Position numbers and translations under genes: made by a program
Shown here: positions 15,775 to 23,893 of the stretch, in pieces
Position numbering within the stretch: position 1 is the stretch's first letter
How the letters are laid out: each line of letters starts with the position of its first letter
NCBI GenBank assembly: GCA_001897155.1
Contig: MKSF01000033.1
Location: forward strand, 124,001 to 188,000
Length of the DNA stretch: 64,000 bases
DNA from: Bacteroidetes bacterium 47-18
GTDB taxonomy: Bacteria > Bacteroidota > Bacteroidia > Chitinophagales > Chitinophagaceae
Direction: 5' to 3'
The notes under the pieces: generated by a model
What the model was told of the DNA's origin: nothing
Seen by the model: the letters and a program-made list of their open reading frames with translations, nothing else
Databases searched by the model: none

Positions 15775-18507
15775 ATGAACAGGATATTTTACACAATATG
15801 CAGTCTGTTGGCCGGGCTTTGCTTGCTGCCGCTGACCGGATTTTCGCAAAATGCAAACCAATACGGGTTTCAGGCTGTATCCGGAACATTCACGCCGGTC
15901 ACGGGTGCCACGTCTCTATCTGCCATACAGTCAGATGATGCGATATCTGCAGCCACGAACATCGGCTTTACATTCAATTACTGCGGAACCAACTATACGC
16001 AATTCAGGATCAGCTCCAACGGCTTTTTAACATTCAACACATCAGTAAGCAGCTCTTATCTCACCAACAGCCAGGCTGAGCTGAACAGTATCAAGCCGGC
16101 CCTGATGTGGCTCTGGGATGACCTGAGCGGCGCTGTCGGCACAGCTTCTTATGTAGTGACCGGCACCACCCCCAACCGCGTGCTGACGATCCAGATGCTT
16201 AACTGGCGCTGGAACTACAACAGCTCTTACGCCGCCACTATTTCCGTACAGATAAAGCTGTATGAGACCACCAATATCATTGAGTATGTCTATCGGCAGG
16301 AAGCGGGTACCGGTAATACTTCCGGATCCAGCGGCGCAAGTATAGGCATCTGCGATAACCTGGGCACTCCCACCTATCTGTCGCTGAACAATACCAGCGC
16401 AAGCCCTACCGCGTCCCCCACCGTCTTTACAGCCAACCTTGATGTAAGACCGGCTACAGGACAGGTATATCGCTTTTCTCCACCGACCCCATGTAATTCC
16501 GGCACCGTATTCCCGGCTACCGCCAGCACCATACTGGACAAGGACTCTATCTGTGTGGGCAAAAGCACAAGCGTAAGCTTTGTGCCCGGATCAGCTATGC
16601 CTGTTGTAACAGGTATCACCTACCAGTTACAATCCGGCCCGTCCGCTACCGGTCCCTGGGCCAATGTCGGTACGCCGTCAGCCGGCACCAACTTTGTAGT
16701 AACACCCGGCACACTGACCTATTACAGGATACAGGTATTGTGCAGCGGCACTCCTGCATCCCTGGTGTCTACACCTGCAGGCGTATTTGTTGAAAGCCCT
16801 ACCACACCTACCGCCAGTAATATTTCAAGATGCGGCCCGGGCAATGTTACCCTGACCGCCAATACCAATGCGACACCTATATGGTATGGCAGCCTGTCCG
16901 CTACCACACCATTATTTACCGGTAATAACATTACAACATTCCTGTCCAATTCCACTACTTTTTATGTAGCTGCGGGACTTCCGCCCACAATGGAGAACAA
17001 AGTAGTAGGAAACGGCGCCAACCAGACATCTAACCAGGCGACACCTTTCTATGGATTATATGGAGGCTATAAGCACGAATACCTGGTCACACAGGCTGAG
17101 CTTGCTGCCTTCGGCATCTATCCCGGCACCGAAATAAGAGGATGGGGCGTAGACATTTATTCCGGCTCAGGAAGCTATGCCGGTCTCCAGATCAGCATGG
17201 GCACTACTGCTGCCACAACACTTAATACCACCTTCCAGACCGGCGCAACGATAGTAAAAAATCCTCAGAATGTATCTGTCAGCGTTGGTGAGAATGTTTT
17301 CGACTTTGATGTACCTTATGTGTATAACGGCGGCAACCTCCTTATCCAGACCTGCTGGAGCAATAATGCATCTTCCGCTCCCTACTCCTATGTGAAGCAG
17401 GACGGTACCTCCTACAACTCTACACACTATTATTACGTGGATAACATCACTCCTGCTGCGATGTGCGGCTATGCCAGCGGTGGCAGCACGCTCACTTCAA
17501 GGCCTAAATTCATCTTTAAGGTAATGGACAGGTGTGAAAGCGCGAGAGTGCCTGTTGAGGTGCTGATCAAGGAAATACCTGAAGTGGACCTCGGCGCGGA
17601 TATCAATACTTGTGTGGATGAAGGTCATATGGAATTCCTGAATGCGCGCAACTCCGGCTCAGACTATAGCTGGGATAATAATTACAACGGACAGGTAAGG
17701 GTCATTGACCGGAGCGGCACCTACTGGGTAACCGTAACCAATCCATCCGGCTGTGCCAGCTCAGACACGATCAATGTAACATTCAAATACAACCCGGTAT
17801 CAGAACTGGGCAACGATACCACGCTTTGCCTGAATACAGCCCTGACACTGGATGCCGGCGGCAACGGTATACAATACTACTGGAATACCGGCGCTACTAC
17901 CAGGGCCATTACAGTGAACCAGGGCGGTCAGTATTTTGTAATCATCACCGCTCAGAACGGCTGCATCACCCAGGACTCTATCAATGTGACCCAGCGCGGC
18001 CTGCGCCCTACCCAGGACGGTATAAGAATAAGGAACATCAATCCGAATACCTTTAATTTCTCCCTGTACAATCCTCAGAATGTAGGCTCAGTACGTTGGG
18101 ATTTCGGGGACGGTTCTCCTTACTCTTACCAGATGAATCCCGTACACACTTACAACACCAACGGGAATTACATTGTAACCATTACCACCTACAGCTCCTG
18201 TGGCGCCGGTATCGATACTACTACCGTACATATCAAGGGACTGGGGGCAGAAGACCTGGCGCTCAATAATGCCATCAATATCTACCCGAACCCGGCGTCC
18301 GATTTTGTTACCGTAGCTGCAGAGAACAACAGCATCATACAGCAAGTGCACATTGCAGATGCTACCGGCAGAATAGTAGAGGTCATCAATGGCGATCGCT
18401 CCTCGACCTTGAAGATCAATACGGAAAAGCTGGCACCAGGTATGTATCACCTGCTGATAGAAACCAGTGACGGTCCTGCACGGAAAAAGCTGGATATCAT
18501 AAAATAA
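15775..18507 (+). CDS. Second T9SS-exported surface protein, paralogue of the preceding gene
   Basis: A 910-residue secreted protein with a signal peptide ending TGFSQ. The N-terminal module (FQAVSGTFTPVTGATSLSA, FTFNYCGTNYTQFRISSNG, LMWLWDDLSGAVGT) is a different beta-sandwich from that of its neighbour. A shared Ig-like segment (ITYQLQSGPSATGPW, YYRIQVLC) follows, then one unrelated module, then from about residue 590 a C-terminal half nearly collinear with the neighbour: GHMEFLNARN, DNNYNGQVRV, VSELGNDTT, VRWDFGDGSPYSYQMNP (PKD) and IYPNPASDFVTVAAE with the final KLDIIK (type-A T9SS sorting domain). I judge the shared part roughly three-quarters identical by eye. Own terminator downstream. 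Confidence 0.9.
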   Translation: MNRIFYTICSLLAGLCLLPLTGFSQNANQYGFQAVSGTFTPVTGATSLSAIQSDDAISAATNIGFTFNYCGTNYTQFRISSNGFLTFNTSVSSSYLTNSQAELNSIKPALMWLWDDLSGAVGTASYVVTGTTPNRVLTIQMLNWRWNYNSSYAATISVQIKLYETTNIIEYVYRQEAGTGNTSGSSGASIGICDNLGTPTYLSLNNTSASPTASPTVFTANLDVRPATGQVYRFSPPTPCNSGTVFPATASTILDKDSICVGKSTSVSFVPGSAMPVVTGITYQLQSGPSATGPWANVGTPSAGTNFVVTPGTLTYYRIQVLCSGTPASLVSTPAGVFVESPTTPTASNISRCGPGNVTLTANTNATPIWYGSLSATTPLFTGNNITTFLSNSTTFYVAAGLPPTMENKVVGNGANQTSNQATPFYGLYGGYKHEYLVTQAELAAFGIYPGTEIRGWGVDIYSGSGSYAGLQISMGTTAATTLNTTFQTGATIVKNPQNVSVSVGENVFDFDVPYVYNGGNLLIQTCWSNNASSAPYSYVKQDGTSYNSTHYYYVDNITPAAMCGYASGGSTLTSRPKFIFKVMDRCESARVPVEVLIKEIPEVDLGADINTCVDEGHMEFLNARNSGSDYSWDNNYNGQVRVIDRSGTYWVTVTNPSGCASSDTINVTFKYNPVSELGNDTTLCLNTALTLDAGGNGIQYYWNTGATTRAITVNQGGQYFVIITAQNGCITQDSINVTQRGLRPTQDGIRIRNINPNTFNFSLYNPQNVGSVRWDFGDGSPYSYQMNPVHTYNTNGNYIVTITTYSSCGAGIDTTTVHIKGLGAEDLALNNAINIYPNPASDFVTVAAENNSIIQQVHIADATGRIVEVINGDRSSTLKINTEKLAPGMYHLLIETSDGPARKKLDIIK

Positions 18508-18536
18508 ATAACGGAATACTACCGAATCAATACCCG

Positions 18537-18567
18537 AAAGAGCCGCCTGACAGCGGCTCTTTTTTTA
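18537..18567 (+). terminator. Terminator after the second T9SS giant
   Basis: A 10-bp stem (AAAGAGCCGC, loop CTGACA, GCGGCTCTTT) with an eight-T run. The remaining gap to rimO (18568-18787) shows no convincing gene; a 78-codon minus frame there has no recognisable features. Confidence 0.92.
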
Positions 18568-18787
18568 ATACGGGCACCCGGATATTTTGACGGAACACGC
18601 AACATCCAGGCACCTGCTCCGCTGCGGTACACTTCACCAACCCAAGCAGGCCAGCAGGAAAGAGCCTCATTAAAGATTGCTCCCTTCAGCGCCCTCTCCT
18701 GGTATCCTGCGCTTACAGCCGTATTCCCGTCAAAGCCTTTTAAAATCCTCTTCACTTTTTAAAAACCGGAATTACAGCATTCCTTTG

Positions 18788-18795
18788 TACCTTTG
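18788..18795 (+). promoter_or_regulatory. Bacteroidota -7 box for rimO
   Basis: TACCTTTG, an exact TAnnTTTG match, 27 bp before the rimO ATG. No TTTG is seen at the expected -33 position. Confidence 0.6.
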
Positions 18796-18822
18796 CAGTT
18801 TCGCTTTCACGCATACATATAA

Positions 18823-20130
18823 ATGAAGAATAAAACGCTTAAGCAAAACAAGGTTAACATTATCACACTGGGTTGTTCCAAAAATATGGTGGACAGCGAG
18901 GTCTTAAGCGGCCAGCTGGTCGCCAATGAAATCGACGTTGCCCACGAAAATGAGCAATCCGATCATAATATTGTCATTGTCAACACCTGCGGCTTCATTG
19001 ACAAGGCCAAAGAAGAATCCATCAATACCATCCTGGAGCAGACCGCGCTGAAAGAGGCCGGCAAGCTGGACAAGGTATATGTCACCGGCTGTCTCAGCGA
19101 GCGGTACAGGGGAGATCTGGCGGCAGAGATACCGGAGGTGGATGCCTGGTTCGGCACCCTGGAGTTACCGCTGATCCTGAAGGAGCTGAACGCGGACTTC
19201 AAGAAGGAGCTCCTGGGAGAGCGCATGCTCAGCACCCCGAAACACTATGCCTATCTTAAAATATCCGAAGGCTGTAACAGGACCTGCTCTTTCTGCGCCA
19301 TTCCCTTAATGAGAGGACAGCACGTCTCCAAAACGATCGAAGAGATCGTGGCGGAAGCCCACGCCCTGGTCAGGAAAGGCGTGAAAGAGATCATGCTGAT
19401 AGCGCAGGAGCTGACCTATTACGGACTGGACATCTATAAGCAACGCCGCCTGGCAGACCTGCTGCGCGCCGTATCCGATGTGCCGGGCATAGAGTGGATA
19501 CGGCTGCATTATGCCTATCCGTCCAAGTTCCCTATGGATATCCTGGAGGTCATGAACGAAAGACCCAATATCTGTAAATACCTCGACATGCCGCTGCAGC
19601 ACTGCAGCGACAATATGCTCAAAGCTATGAAAAGGCAGATCACCCGCGCGGAGATGCTGCAATTAATACAGGACATCAGGTCCAGGGTACCAGGCATAGC
19701 GCTTCGCACCACGCTCATCACCGGGTTTCCCGGGGAGACCGAAGCTGATGTGGAAGACCTCAAGGCGTTCCTGGAAGAGGTAAGGTTTGAGCGTGTGGGC
19801 ATCTTTACCTACTCCCACGAAGAGAATACCTCCGCATATGACCTTCCCGATACGATCCCAGCGGAAGAAAAAGAGCGGCGGGCACAAAGCATTATGGAAG
19901 TGCAGCAGGAGATCTCCTTTGAAAAGAACCAGGAGCTTATAGGCAAAACGTTCCGGGTCATAGTAGATAAGAAAGAAGCCGGGCGCTACCTGGCAAGAAC
20001 AGAATTCGACAGCGTGGAAGTAGATAATGAAGTGATCATCCATACTTCCGAAAAATTATATCCCGGTGATTTCGTTACCGTAAAGATCACCAGGGCATAC
20101 GATTACGACCTGGAAGCAGAGCTGGTCTGA
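18823..20130 (+). CDS. rimO: Ribosomal protein S12 methylthiotransferase RimO
   Basis: A 435-residue radical-SAM enzyme that methylthiolates the conserved Asp of ribosomal protein S12. Three N-terminal domain cysteines bind the auxiliary cluster (Cys18 in LGCSKN, Cys56 in NTCGF, Cys90 in TGCLSERY). The radical-SAM triad is Cys151, 155 and 158 in CNRTCSFC, and a C-terminal TRAM domain follows (GKTFRVIVDKKEAG to the end). GCSKNMVDSE and the absence of tRNA-type MiaB features favour RimO over MiaB. Confidence 0.95.
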   Translation: MKNKTLKQNKVNIITLGCSKNMVDSEVLSGQLVANEIDVAHENEQSDHNIVIVNTCGFIDKAKEESINTILEQTALKEAGKLDKVYVTGCLSERYRGDLAAEIPEVDAWFGTLELPLILKELNADFKKELLGERMLSTPKHYAYLKISEGCNRTCSFCAIPLMRGQHVSKTIEEIVAEAHALVRKGVKEIMLIAQELTYYGLDIYKQRRLADLLRAVSDVPGIEWIRLHYAYPSKFPMDILEVMNERPNICKYLDMPLQHCSDNMLKAMKRQITRAEMLQLIQDIRSRVPGIALRTTLITGFPGETEADVEDLKAFLEEVRFERVGIFTYSHEENTSAYDLPDTIPAEEKERRAQSIMEVQQEISFEKNQELIGKTFRVIVDKKEAGRYLARTEFDSVEVDNEVIIHTSEKLYPGDFVTVKITRAYDYDLEAELV

Positions 20131-20152
20131 TGACCGCTCCGGGGTCTTTTTC

Positions 20153-20186
20153 ATCCCCTGCCGGGGTTTCCCGGCAGGGGATTTTT
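20153..20186 (+). terminator. Terminator after rimO
   Basis: A 13-bp GC-rich stem (ATCCCCTGCCGGG at 20153-20165, CCCGGCAGGGGAT at 20170-20182), GTTT loop, then a short T tract. Confidence 0.88.
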
Positions 20187-20291
20187 ACAAGCTATCCGTA
20201 GCGCTTTGTACGCCCGCCGTCCTGCATCTTATCCCGCACCGGCAGCAGGCACCCGGAGGCTGTAAGATTTTTCCATATCCTTAATAAGCAG

Positions 20292-20299
20292 TAATTTTG
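20292..20299 (+). promoter_or_regulatory. Bacteroidota -7 box for purH
   Basis: TAATTTTG, a TAnnTTTG match 47 bp before the purH start. No purine riboswitch is apparent in the leader. Confidence 0.5.
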
Positions 20300-20346
20300 C
20301 ACTTTCCTTATCCTGATCATACTTACATCAAAATAAACCAACAACA

Positions 20347-21858
20347 ATGTCTCAAAAGCAAATCAGCTCCGCTTTAATCTCTGTTTTTTATAAAGACGGC
20401 CTGGAACCGGTCATTAAAGAAATGCAACGCCTGGGTATCACAATCTACTCCACGGGCGGCACCCAGAAGTTCATAGAGGACCTCGGCGCTGCCTGCATAC
20501 CGGTGGAGCAGGTAACCACCTACCCCTCCATACTCGGAGGCCGCGTTAAAACGCTGCACCCGGGCATTTTCGGGGGCATCCTGGGACGCCGTCACCTCGA
20601 ATCGGATATAGCGGAGATGCAGGCATACAGCATACCGCAGATTGATCTTGTCATTGTAGACCTTTATCCTTTTGAGGAAACCGTTAAAAGCACTACCGAA
20701 GAAGCTGCCATCATTGAAAAGATAGATATAGGCGGACCTTCTATGATCCGCGCGGCGGCCAAAAACCACAGAGACCTGATGGTCATTGCGGCAAAGGACG
20801 ATTATAGCTGGCTGGAAGAGATATTAAGAGAACGCGAAGGCGTTACCACCCTGGAAGAACGCAGGCAGGCCGCGGCCAAAGCCTTCCACGTGGTCATGAA
20901 TTACGATATCGCCATCAATAACTGGTTTAACGGGCAGGTGTACCCCGCCCTGAATAGCCGGCAGGTATTAAGATACGGAGAAAACCCGCACCAGAACGGC
21001 GTATTTTACGGCGACCTGGAGGAAGTATTCGAAAAGCTCAACGGTAAGGAGCTTTCTTACAATAACCTTGTAGATACAGATGCTGCCGTACAGCTCATAG
21101 ATGAGTTCAGGGGCCAGGAAGAGGCCGTATTTGCCATTATCAAGCACACCAATGTCTGTGGCATCGCGCAACGCGCAACGCTTGCCGAAGCCTGGGACGC
21201 CGCGCTGGCAGGCGACCCTGAATCCGCCTTCGGAGGCGTTCTGGCCACTAATAAAGAGGTAGATGCGGCTACGGCACAAAAGATCAACGAGCTGTTCTTC
21301 GAGATATTGGTAGCACCTTCTTTTTCAGAAGAAGCGCTGGCCATACTGAAAAGCAAGAAAAACCGCATCCTGCTGGCCCAGAAAGCGCCGGCCACCGCCC
21401 AAACGATCTTTAAGAACGTGCTGAACGGTACGCTGACACAGGAAGCCGATACCACCAATTACGAAAAATGGGAAGAAGCGGGCGCACAGGAAACAACAGC
21501 GGCCCAGAAAGAAGACCTGATATTTGCCAACCTGGTATGCAAGCATTTAAAATCCAACGCGATTGCGCTGGTCAGGGACAAGCAGCTATTAGGAAAAGGC
21601 TGTGGGCAAACCAGCCGTGTGGACGCTTTACGCCACGCTATAGAAAAGGCACACCAGTTCAATTTTGACCTGGCCGGAGCCGTGCTGGCATCAGATGCCT
21701 TCTTCCCCTTCGCCGATTGCGCTGAAATAGCCCATAGGGAAGGCATCAGCGCGATCATCCAGCCCGGCGGGTCCATCCGTGACAGCGATACGGTAGCGTA
21801 TTGCAAGGATAACGGCCTGGCGCTGGTAATGACAGGCAACAGGCATTTCAGGCATTAA
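20347..21858 (+). CDS. purH: Bifunctional AICAR transformylase/IMP cyclohydrolase
   Basis: A 503-residue enzyme catalysing the last two steps of purine synthesis: formylation of AICAR by 10-formyl-THF and ring closure to IMP. The N-terminal cyclohydrolase (MGS-like) domain shows ITIYSTGGTQKFIEDLG, GGRVKTLHPGIFGGIL and KIDIGGPSMIRAAAKN. The C-terminal transformylase has RYGENPHQNG, IIKHTNVCGIA, DPESAFGGVLATN, and the final DSDTVAYCKDNGLALVMTG with RHFRH at the end. It stands alone, which is common in Bacteroidota. Confidence 0.97.
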   Translation: MSQKQISSALISVFYKDGLEPVIKEMQRLGITIYSTGGTQKFIEDLGAACIPVEQVTTYPSILGGRVKTLHPGIFGGILGRRHLESDIAEMQAYSIPQIDLVIVDLYPFEETVKSTTEEAAIIEKIDIGGPSMIRAAAKNHRDLMVIAAKDDYSWLEEILREREGVTTLEERRQAAAKAFHVVMNYDIAINNWFNGQVYPALNSRQVLRYGENPHQNGVFYGDLEEVFEKLNGKELSYNNLVDTDAAVQLIDEFRGQEEAVFAIIKHTNVCGIAQRATLAEAWDAALAGDPESAFGGVLATNKEVDAATAQKINELFFEILVAPSFSEEALAILKSKKNRILLAQKAPATAQTIFKNVLNGTLTQEADTTNYEKWEEAGAQETTAAQKEDLIFANLVCKHLKSNAIALVRDKQLLGKGCGQTSRVDALRHAIEKAHQFNFDLAGAVLASDAFFPFADCAEIAHREGISAIIQPGGSIRDSDTVAYCKDNGLALVMTGNRHFRH

Positions 21859-21997
21859 GGCTGCCATACGCTTATATAGCTTTCATACCCGGCACAGCTA
21901 TGTAAGCAACGGGAACCGGCTCCCCGGCGGGTCTTAATGGTCTGCCGGGATGAAGATACCAGCTAAGTCTTCCGGCAAATAAAAGTGCCGAATATTT

Positions 21998-22029
21998 TTT
22001 GGTTATAAACAAAGTATTATATACCTTTG
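21998..22029 (+). promoter_or_regulatory. Complete Bacteroidota promoter for rpmH-rnpA
   Basis: TTTG at 21998-22001 (-33) and TACCTTTG at 22022-22029 (-7), exactly 20 bp apart, match the sigma-ABfr-type consensus. The rpmH ATG is about 110 bp downstream, giving a long leader. Upstream at 21923-21949 a CCCGGC/GCCGGG hairpin may end purH transcription. Confidence 0.8.
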
Positions 22030-22138
22030 CGTTCCGTTTGCGTTTATTGAACGTTTTACTATGTAAAATTATGTAAGCAGGGAAAAATGCAAGTGGGAAA
22101 TTATTTACATTATATAATATAGTAATAAAGATATAATT

Positions 22139-22294
22139 ATGAAACGTACATTCCAACCACACCGTCGTCGTCGTAAATCAGTACATGGGTTCCGCAAACG
22201 TATGGAAACTGCGAACGGTAGAAAAGTATTAGCTGCACGTCGTAAAAAAGGACGTAAAAAACTGACTGTTTCTGACGAAAGACGTTTGAAATAA
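22139..22294 (+). CDS. rpmH: Ribosomal protein bL34
   Basis: A 51-residue, strongly basic protein beginning [20 protein letters not shown] and ending in a [10 protein letters not shown] tail: the standard bL34 sequence of the large ribosomal subunit. It is the usual partner upstream of rnpA, 25 bp away. Confidence 0.98.
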   Translation: MKRTFQPHRRRRKSVHGFRKRMETANGRKVLAARRKKGRKKLTVSDERRLK

Positions 22295-22319
22295 TCACTT
22301 TACAGCAAAAATCCTCAGC

Positions 22320-22727
22320 ATGCCCATATCCGAAAACAGAAAAGCCTTCAGCTTTCCTAAATCGGAAAAAATAAAGCTAAAAAAACAAATTGAGACGCTT
22401 TTCCGTAATGGAAAAGCGTCTCAATTTGAGCATTTCCGTTTTATATGGCAGTTGGGAGCCGCTACTGACGACAGTAAAATAAAATTCGGCGTCAGCGTGC
22501 CTAAAAAGAAGATCCGGAAAGCGCACGACCGGAATACCAGCAAGCGACGTATCAGGGAAGCCTGGAGACTCCACCGGCACAGCCTGAAAGAGCAGATCGC
22601 TGACGGGCAAACGCTTTTTATCTTTATCATTTATACCCACACCGTTCCCCCGGCTTTCAGCCAGGCAGAAAGAGGCATTCAAAACGGCATCATCAGGCTG
22701 GCACAGGCTATCCGGGCATCATCCTAA
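22320..22727 (+). CDS. rnpA: RNase P protein component
   Basis: A 135-residue basic protein that binds RNase P RNA for tRNA 5' maturation. It contains the RNR motif RNTSKRRIREAWR (residues 71-83), the upstream KFGVSVPKKKIRKAHD segment and the typical IETLFRNGKA near the N-terminus. A perfect 19-bp inverted repeat is embedded in codons 23-36 (separate entry). Gene order rpmH-rnpA-yidD is the widely conserved one. Confidence 0.95.
   Translation: MPISENRKAFSFPKSEKIKLKKQIETLFRNGKASQFEHFRFIWQLGAATDDSKIKFGVSVPKKKIRKAHDRNTSKRRIREAWRLHRHSLKEQIADGQTLFIFIIYTHTVPPAFSQAERGIQNGIIRLAQAIRASS
22386..22428 (+). promoter_or_regulatory. Perfect 19-bp hairpin inside the rnpA coding sequence
   Basis: CAAATTGAGACGCTTTTCC (22386-22404) and its exact reverse complement at 22410-22428 enclose GTAAT. 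It covers Gln23 to Phe36 of RnpA, about 65 bp after the start codon. The encoded residues are normal for RnpA, so the structure appears imposed at nucleotide level. It could slow translation, be an RNase cleavage site or attenuate transcription; no T tract follows. Confidence 0.8.
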
Positions 22728-22890
22728 GGTCACGGATACTAAGTCGCTGACTGCTTCCCGGTAACCGCCGCACTTCCCCGCTGTCTCTTATGACTTTAAT
22801 TTAGTAACTTGCATCTGCACAAGGTAACCGCTATAGCGATCCGGGTCCTATAGACTGCAATGCCTGCTTTAAAAGCTTGACGTCTTTCTT

Positions 22891-23100
22891 ATGAAGTTTA
22901 TTTTTTTGGCAATTATCAGGTTCTACCAGAAATTCATATCACCCCTGCTGCCCGCGTCCTGCCGGTACACGCCTACCTGCTCGCAATACGGGGTGGAAGC
23001 TATCACCAAATACGGGGCTTTCAAAGGAGGCTGGCTTACCTTTAAGCGGATCTTATCCTGTAATCCCTGGGGCGGGCACGGGCATGATCCTGTTCCCTGA
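22891..23100 (+). CDS. yidD: YidD, membrane protein insertion efficiency factor
   Basis: A 69-residue protein with an amphipathic N-terminal helix ([17 protein letters not shown]) and the family's invariant [10 protein letters not shown] and [19 protein letters not shown] motifs. It is thought to assist YidC-dependent membrane insertion. It follows rnpA after 163 bp, in which I see no other gene; the stop is 11 bp from the stop of the convergent gamma-carbonic-anhydrase-like gene. Confidence 0.95.
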   Translation: MKFIFLAIIRFYQKFISPLLPASCRYTPTCSQYGVEAITKYGAFKGGWLTFKRILSCNPWGGHGHDPVP

Positions 23101-23111
23101 CCGGCAGCATA

Positions 23112-23711
23112 TCATTTGCCGTCTTTGATCTTATTCCACGTTTCATAAAGCGTTTCCTGGGAAGGCCTGTTCACGGGCATTTCCGTAAGCGGTTCGCAGG
23201 CCTGCCAGCAATGCTGCATATCATAGGGCAGGGACTGGTATAAAGCCGTACCCTTGGTCTTCCACGCGATCATATCATCACTGACCTCCTTTATTACTTT
23301 CCCCGGGTTGCCCACTACCAGGCTTCTCGCGGGTATCTTTACAGCGGCGGGCACAAAGGATAGAGCGCCTACTATGCATTCCTCCCCTATCTCCACATCA
23401 TCCATGATCACGCTGTTCATGCCTATCATGCTGTTACGGCCTATCCTTGCGCCATGAATGATCGCCCCGTGACCGATATGGGCGCTGTCTTCCAGCACGG
23501 CGGATGCTCCCGGGAACATATGGATGGTGCAGTTCTCCTGGACATTACACCCGTTACCGATCACAATGCTTCCCCAGTCGCCTCTCAGCGCGCAGCCGGG
23601 GCCTATATATACATCGGCACCGATAATCACATTTCCCGTAACGCAGGCCTGGGGATGAATAAAGGAAGAGGGATGCACTACAGGTATAAAACCCTTAAAC
23701 GAATAAATCAT
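23112..23711 (-). CDS. Gamma-carbonic anhydrase/PaaY-like hexapeptide protein
   Basis: A 199-residue left-handed beta-helix protein built from hexapeptide repeats (IIGADVYIGPGCALRG; IGRNSMIGMNSVIMDDVEIGE). Candidate zinc ligands are His64 in CTIHMF, and His81 and His86 in HIGHGAIIHG, the pattern of gamma-carbonic anhydrases and PaaY thioesterase-like proteins. The start at 23711 (MIYSFKGFIPVVHPSSF) is chosen over an ATG at 23816, whose 35-residue extension is unlike the family. It could hydrate CO2 or act on CoA esters; the sequence does not decide. Confidence 0.87.
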   Translation of the reverse strand: MIYSFKGFIPVVHPSSFIHPQACVTGNVIIGADVYIGPGCALRGDWGSIVIGNGCNVQENCTIHMFPGASAVLEDSAHIGHGAIIHGARIGRNSMIGMNSVIMDDVEIGEECIVGALSFVPAAVKIPARSLVVGNPGKVIKEVSDDMIAWKTKGTALYQSLPYDMQHCWQACEPLTEMPVNRPSQETLYETWNKIKDGK

Positions 23712-23893
23712 AATTTGCAGAATAAAAATTTGACCGAAATACGAAGCTACCCGGCAATATGATCCGGCCTCCACGGTCCCGGCCAAGCCACCTGTAGCAA
23801 CAGGGTCGGAAAGCAAGCAGCAGAAAGTTCCTTTACACCGCTCTTACGGATCCTGCATACAGCATCATGGTACCTGAATAAGATAATGATGCC

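Noticed and set aside
18519-18755. A 78-codon minus-strand frame between the second T9SS gene and rimO
   Set aside because: It overlaps the terminator, has no recognisable motif or start signal, and is a chance frame.
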